A stretch of DNA of 8,207 nt, taken from NCBI GenBank assembly GCA_934489915.1, contig CAKSSZ010000058.1:1-8207 (forward strand), given 5' to 3'. Shown here one piece after another: positions 7,001 through 8,207 of this stretch (positions are counted from its first letter, which is position 1; every line of letters begins with the position of its first letter). The notes beneath the pieces are model-generated. The model was given only the letters and a program-made list of their open reading frames with translations. It made no database searches and was not told the DNA's origin. Source of the stretch: an uncultured Clostridia bacterium (GTDB lineage Bacteria; Bacillota; Clostridia; HGM11514). The translations under genes and the position numbers were made by a program.

Positions 7001-8207
7001 TGCCCGGGTGCAGCTGATGAATCGGCTGGCGGGCTTTTACGGAGCAAAAACAACCCCGAGTGAGTGGGTGGTATTCGACATGGCGGCCTACAATGCCATG
7101 GGTGGGGACAAGGCGGCTTTGTCTGAGGCGGCAAAGCAGAATTATATCAACCTTGCCATCGATGAATTGCACCAGTCCTATGCCCTGGCGACAGATCGGG
7201 CAAAGGGAGAAGTGATTTTAGGCGCCATCGGCGTGGACACTGCAAAATTATATCCGGTTAACTCCAAGAATTCCTTTCATAACGGGGAGTTGTTGCGGAA
7301 GGAAAACTTTGGCAGCAGCTATACTACGGCTGTTTGGACCTTGTTGGCTGATTTGCAGGGGAATGTGAAGCTCTCCAAGGAACAGATCGGCCGCCTGGTA
7401 AAGACGCTGCGGGATAACCAGAAGGAAAACGGTCTGTTTGGCTATTCCTACATGGGCAATGACTACACAGACGTGGATTCCACCGGCTGGGCGCTGGCAG
7501 CTCTGGCAAGATTTGTGCTGAGCAAGGAGGACAGCTGGGGTGTGCAAGCGGAGGCGCAGTCCTTTGTGGATCGGGCGCTGACGGGCTTGTCTGCTGAGCT
7601 GCGGGACAACGCTTCCTACGGAACTATTAATTCAGACGCGATGGTGATCACCGGGCTGGCAGCGTTGGGGATTGACCCCGGCTCCGACCGTCGATTTGTG
7701 AAAAACGGCTGTACTTTGGCGGACGCCCCCATGCTTTATGTGAACAGCGACGGCACCGGCTTTATCAGCGCATATGCGGAGGACAGCCAGGGAAATCAGC
7801 TGTCAGAGCAGGCAACGGAGCAGGGCTTCCGCGGGTTGGTATGCCTGGAGGCCTTTGAGAAATACGGGAAAAAGCCGTATCAGATCTATGCGTTCCCACG
7901 GGAGCTTCCGTCCGGCGAGAAAGAAACGAAGGTCATCGGCAAGGCCACCGGAAAGGGCAGCGTGGAGCTGCCGCCGGAGCCGTCGGAAACCGCAGATAAT
8001 TTGTCTGTGGAGCTGGAAATCAAGGACGGAAAAAAGACCTGGCTGAACCTTTCTATGGAAGTAAAGGAAGGCGCAACGGTTTATCATGCGTTAAAGAAGG
8101 CGGCAGAAGAAGCCGGTATTACGGTCATCGGTCTGGAAAAGGGCTATGTGAAAAGCATGAGCTACCAGGGAACCACTCTTTCTGAATTTGATCGGGGGGA
8201 AAACAGC
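4002..8207 (+). CDS. Riboswitch-regulated giant secreted protein with transcobalamin-like C-terminal half (partial, 3' end outside window)
   Basis: 1402 codons are open to the window edge without a stop, so the C-terminus is missing. ATG 4002 has AAAGGTGAGG just upstream. Residues 1-27 form a Sec signal peptide (KRK, hydrophobic core, cleavage after VWA). About 32-345 is a first GLUG-type block (FSGIFRGNG near 71-79; HVGALVGNL 168; YAGGLIGYV 204; YAGGMIGII 237). Three PEGA-like beta repeats follow (about 348-420, 423-491, 494-563), then a second GLUG block (578-890; FRGIFLGNG 636; TAGGLVG near 722 and 769), an Ig-like segment (about 900-1000), helical terpenoid-cyclase/prenyltransferase-like repeats (1001-1290; SYTTAVWTLLADL, DSTGWALAALARF, SDAMVITGLAALG) and the start of a DUF4430 / transcobalamin-like C-terminal domain (1336-1402; KEGATVYHALKKAAEEAGI). 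Helical barrel plus this beta domain is the order found in intrinsic factor and transcobalamin. With the B12 riboswitch directly upstream, surface capture of cobalamin or other corrinoids is the leading inference. An anchor and a transporter gene are expected downstream but not seen. Alternative: an adhesin unrelated to B12 binding. Confidence 0.9.
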   Translation, partial: MQKRKQGLALLLLLTMLVSVLAVPVWADETVYSIKSAQDLVDLGGRDLTGVIELCCDLDMAGQTMESISSFSGIFRGNGYAISNLKIEGERKTVLKWNDPYQGLGLISVGSGRVEDLVLEQPQIQLQAGQSTGVAALIGSVTEGESVVLKNCAVVGGQVQSASEKTTHVGALVGNLVNGSLTISGCFSTADISYTGSKQPSTCYAGGLIGYVSSSDVTVENSAVLGNVASYSGTSGYAGGMIGIINGSNSNKTVSFTHCYVSGAVTGGSAFAFIYTGKYSAPVIQVTDCYYNKEVNSAKLLCFGEKANVTGTVTGINTADFAALSLGEGFQIRDGFPLPAWYGAASSLTVTVQPEDAQVTLTDEQGTAQTAEQAGNAYTYSLTNGTYTLSVTSQDGEWIPQTVPVVVGKGTREVSVSLKRKTYPLHFAVTPEEAQVQLRDENGFITPREDGSYQLVRGSYSYEVTAFGYESAQGEVKVPEEQEVTLSLKETPRYEVRFFLYPASAGGKIQVTNGDTGLVMQGEQGRYRLPEGVYDYQITADGYRTRSGSFAVPGTEELTVTLIAGSSWDGEMTESLSGKGTQEEPYQIRTAGDLARMAQQVNEIAGMDKACYSLEADLDLGYLPWTPVGKTSVAAFRGIFLGNGHQISGLNVSSQDRKAYAYYGLFGCLTDATVKNLTVCGEIYCDESTGLSGGLAGAAVGNTVIEGCAGAVSVSAQARSTAGGLVGLCRKSDEIGYQWLDNTVRLVNCLNRGDVLIFGEDRDPFSQGTAGGLVGYSKNCVQFENCANTGAITGANLAAGICGNMGSAQGDHCHPFLNNCYNSGKISGKMGAYPIYGKNHMAQQYVTGCYTFADCYAQTNSYVTETTGEELTGLLGDGWSREEQVNGGLPYPAGVRVPPYSDELSREAAKYADLLSIPADAKVGDVFSLLTSGAKADEQVQVRFVPTESNYLTLQRDGLLTLKQTNETGAAVTETLTLQLTGDAGRLRRKVTVVIYPSSSARVQLMNRLAGFYGAKTTPSEWVVFDMAAYNAMGGDKAALSEAAKQNYINLAIDELHQSYALATDRAKGEVILGAIGVDTAKLYPVNSKNSFHNGELLRKENFGSSYTTAVWTLLADLQGNVKLSKEQIGRLVKTLRDNQKENGLFGYSYMGNDYTDVDSTGWALAALARFVLSKEDSWGVQAEAQSFVDRALTGLSAELRDNASYGTINSDAMVITGLAALGIDPGSDRRFVKNGCTLADAPMLYVNSDGTGFISAYAEDSQGNQLSEQATEQGFRGLVCLEAFEKYGKKPYQIYAFPRELPSGEKETKVIGKATGKGSVELPPEPSETADNLSVELEIKDGKKTWLNLSMEVKEGATVYHALKKAAEEAGITVIGLEKGYVKSMSYQGTTLSEFDRGENS

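Noticed and set aside
1..8207. CRISPR arrays, tRNA or rRNA genes, insertion sequences, phage or defence genes
   Set aside because: No direct-repeat array, tRNA-like T-loop/acceptor arrangement, transposase motif or terminal inverted repeats were found; the window looks like stable chromosomal content.

Overview
The window looks like chromosomal DNA from an endospore-forming member of the Clostridia, most likely a gut Oscillospirales/Ruminococcaceae-type anaerobe. The evidence is a SpoIIID sporulation regulator behind a sigma-E-like promoter, a low-to-mid GC Firmicutes style of ribosome-binding site, a CsoR/CopA copper locus of clostridial type, and a very large secreted protein built from GLUG, PEGA-like and transcobalamin-like modules. 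The species assignment is inference; no rRNA is present.

Layout. (1) 1-362, plus strand: sigma-E-type promoter and spoIIID. (2) 361-408: a strong hairpin shared as terminator by spoIIID and by the copper operon converging on it. (3) 407-3553, minus strand: a copper-efflux operon transcribed csoR, then copA, then a small HMA-domain copper-binding protein. Its promoter has exact-consensus -35 and -10 hexamers 17 bp apart, and a perfect CsoR-type palindrome fills the spacer. This placement also shows that the copper sensor starts at 3502 rather than at the longer ATG at 3553. (4) 3585-4001, plus strand: an extended -10 promoter, a cobalamin riboswitch aptamer (about 3661-3830) and an intrinsic terminator (3938-3973), with no coding sequence. 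(5) 4002-8207, plus strand: one uninterrupted reading frame of 1402 codons that runs off the end of the window and encodes an exported, multi-domain protein.

How the parts work together. Copper: excess Cu(I) would release CsoR from the operator, giving CopA (export ATPase with one HMA domain at each end) and a separate HMA protein to hand over or buffer copper. Vitamin B12: when cobalamin is scarce the riboswitch should allow read-through into the giant surface protein. The C-terminal half of that protein (helical terpenoid-cyclase-like repeats followed by a DUF4430 / transcobalamin-like C-terminal domain) has the same domain order as animal intrinsic factor and transcobalamin. The N-terminal two thirds are surface-protein modules (GLUG blocks, PEGA-like repeats, an Ig-like segment). 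The most interesting reading of the window is therefore a riboswitch-controlled, cell-surface corrinoid-capture protein of a Gram-positive bacterium, probably followed beyond the window by an anchor and a B12 transporter. The binding function is inferred from regulation plus architecture, not shown.
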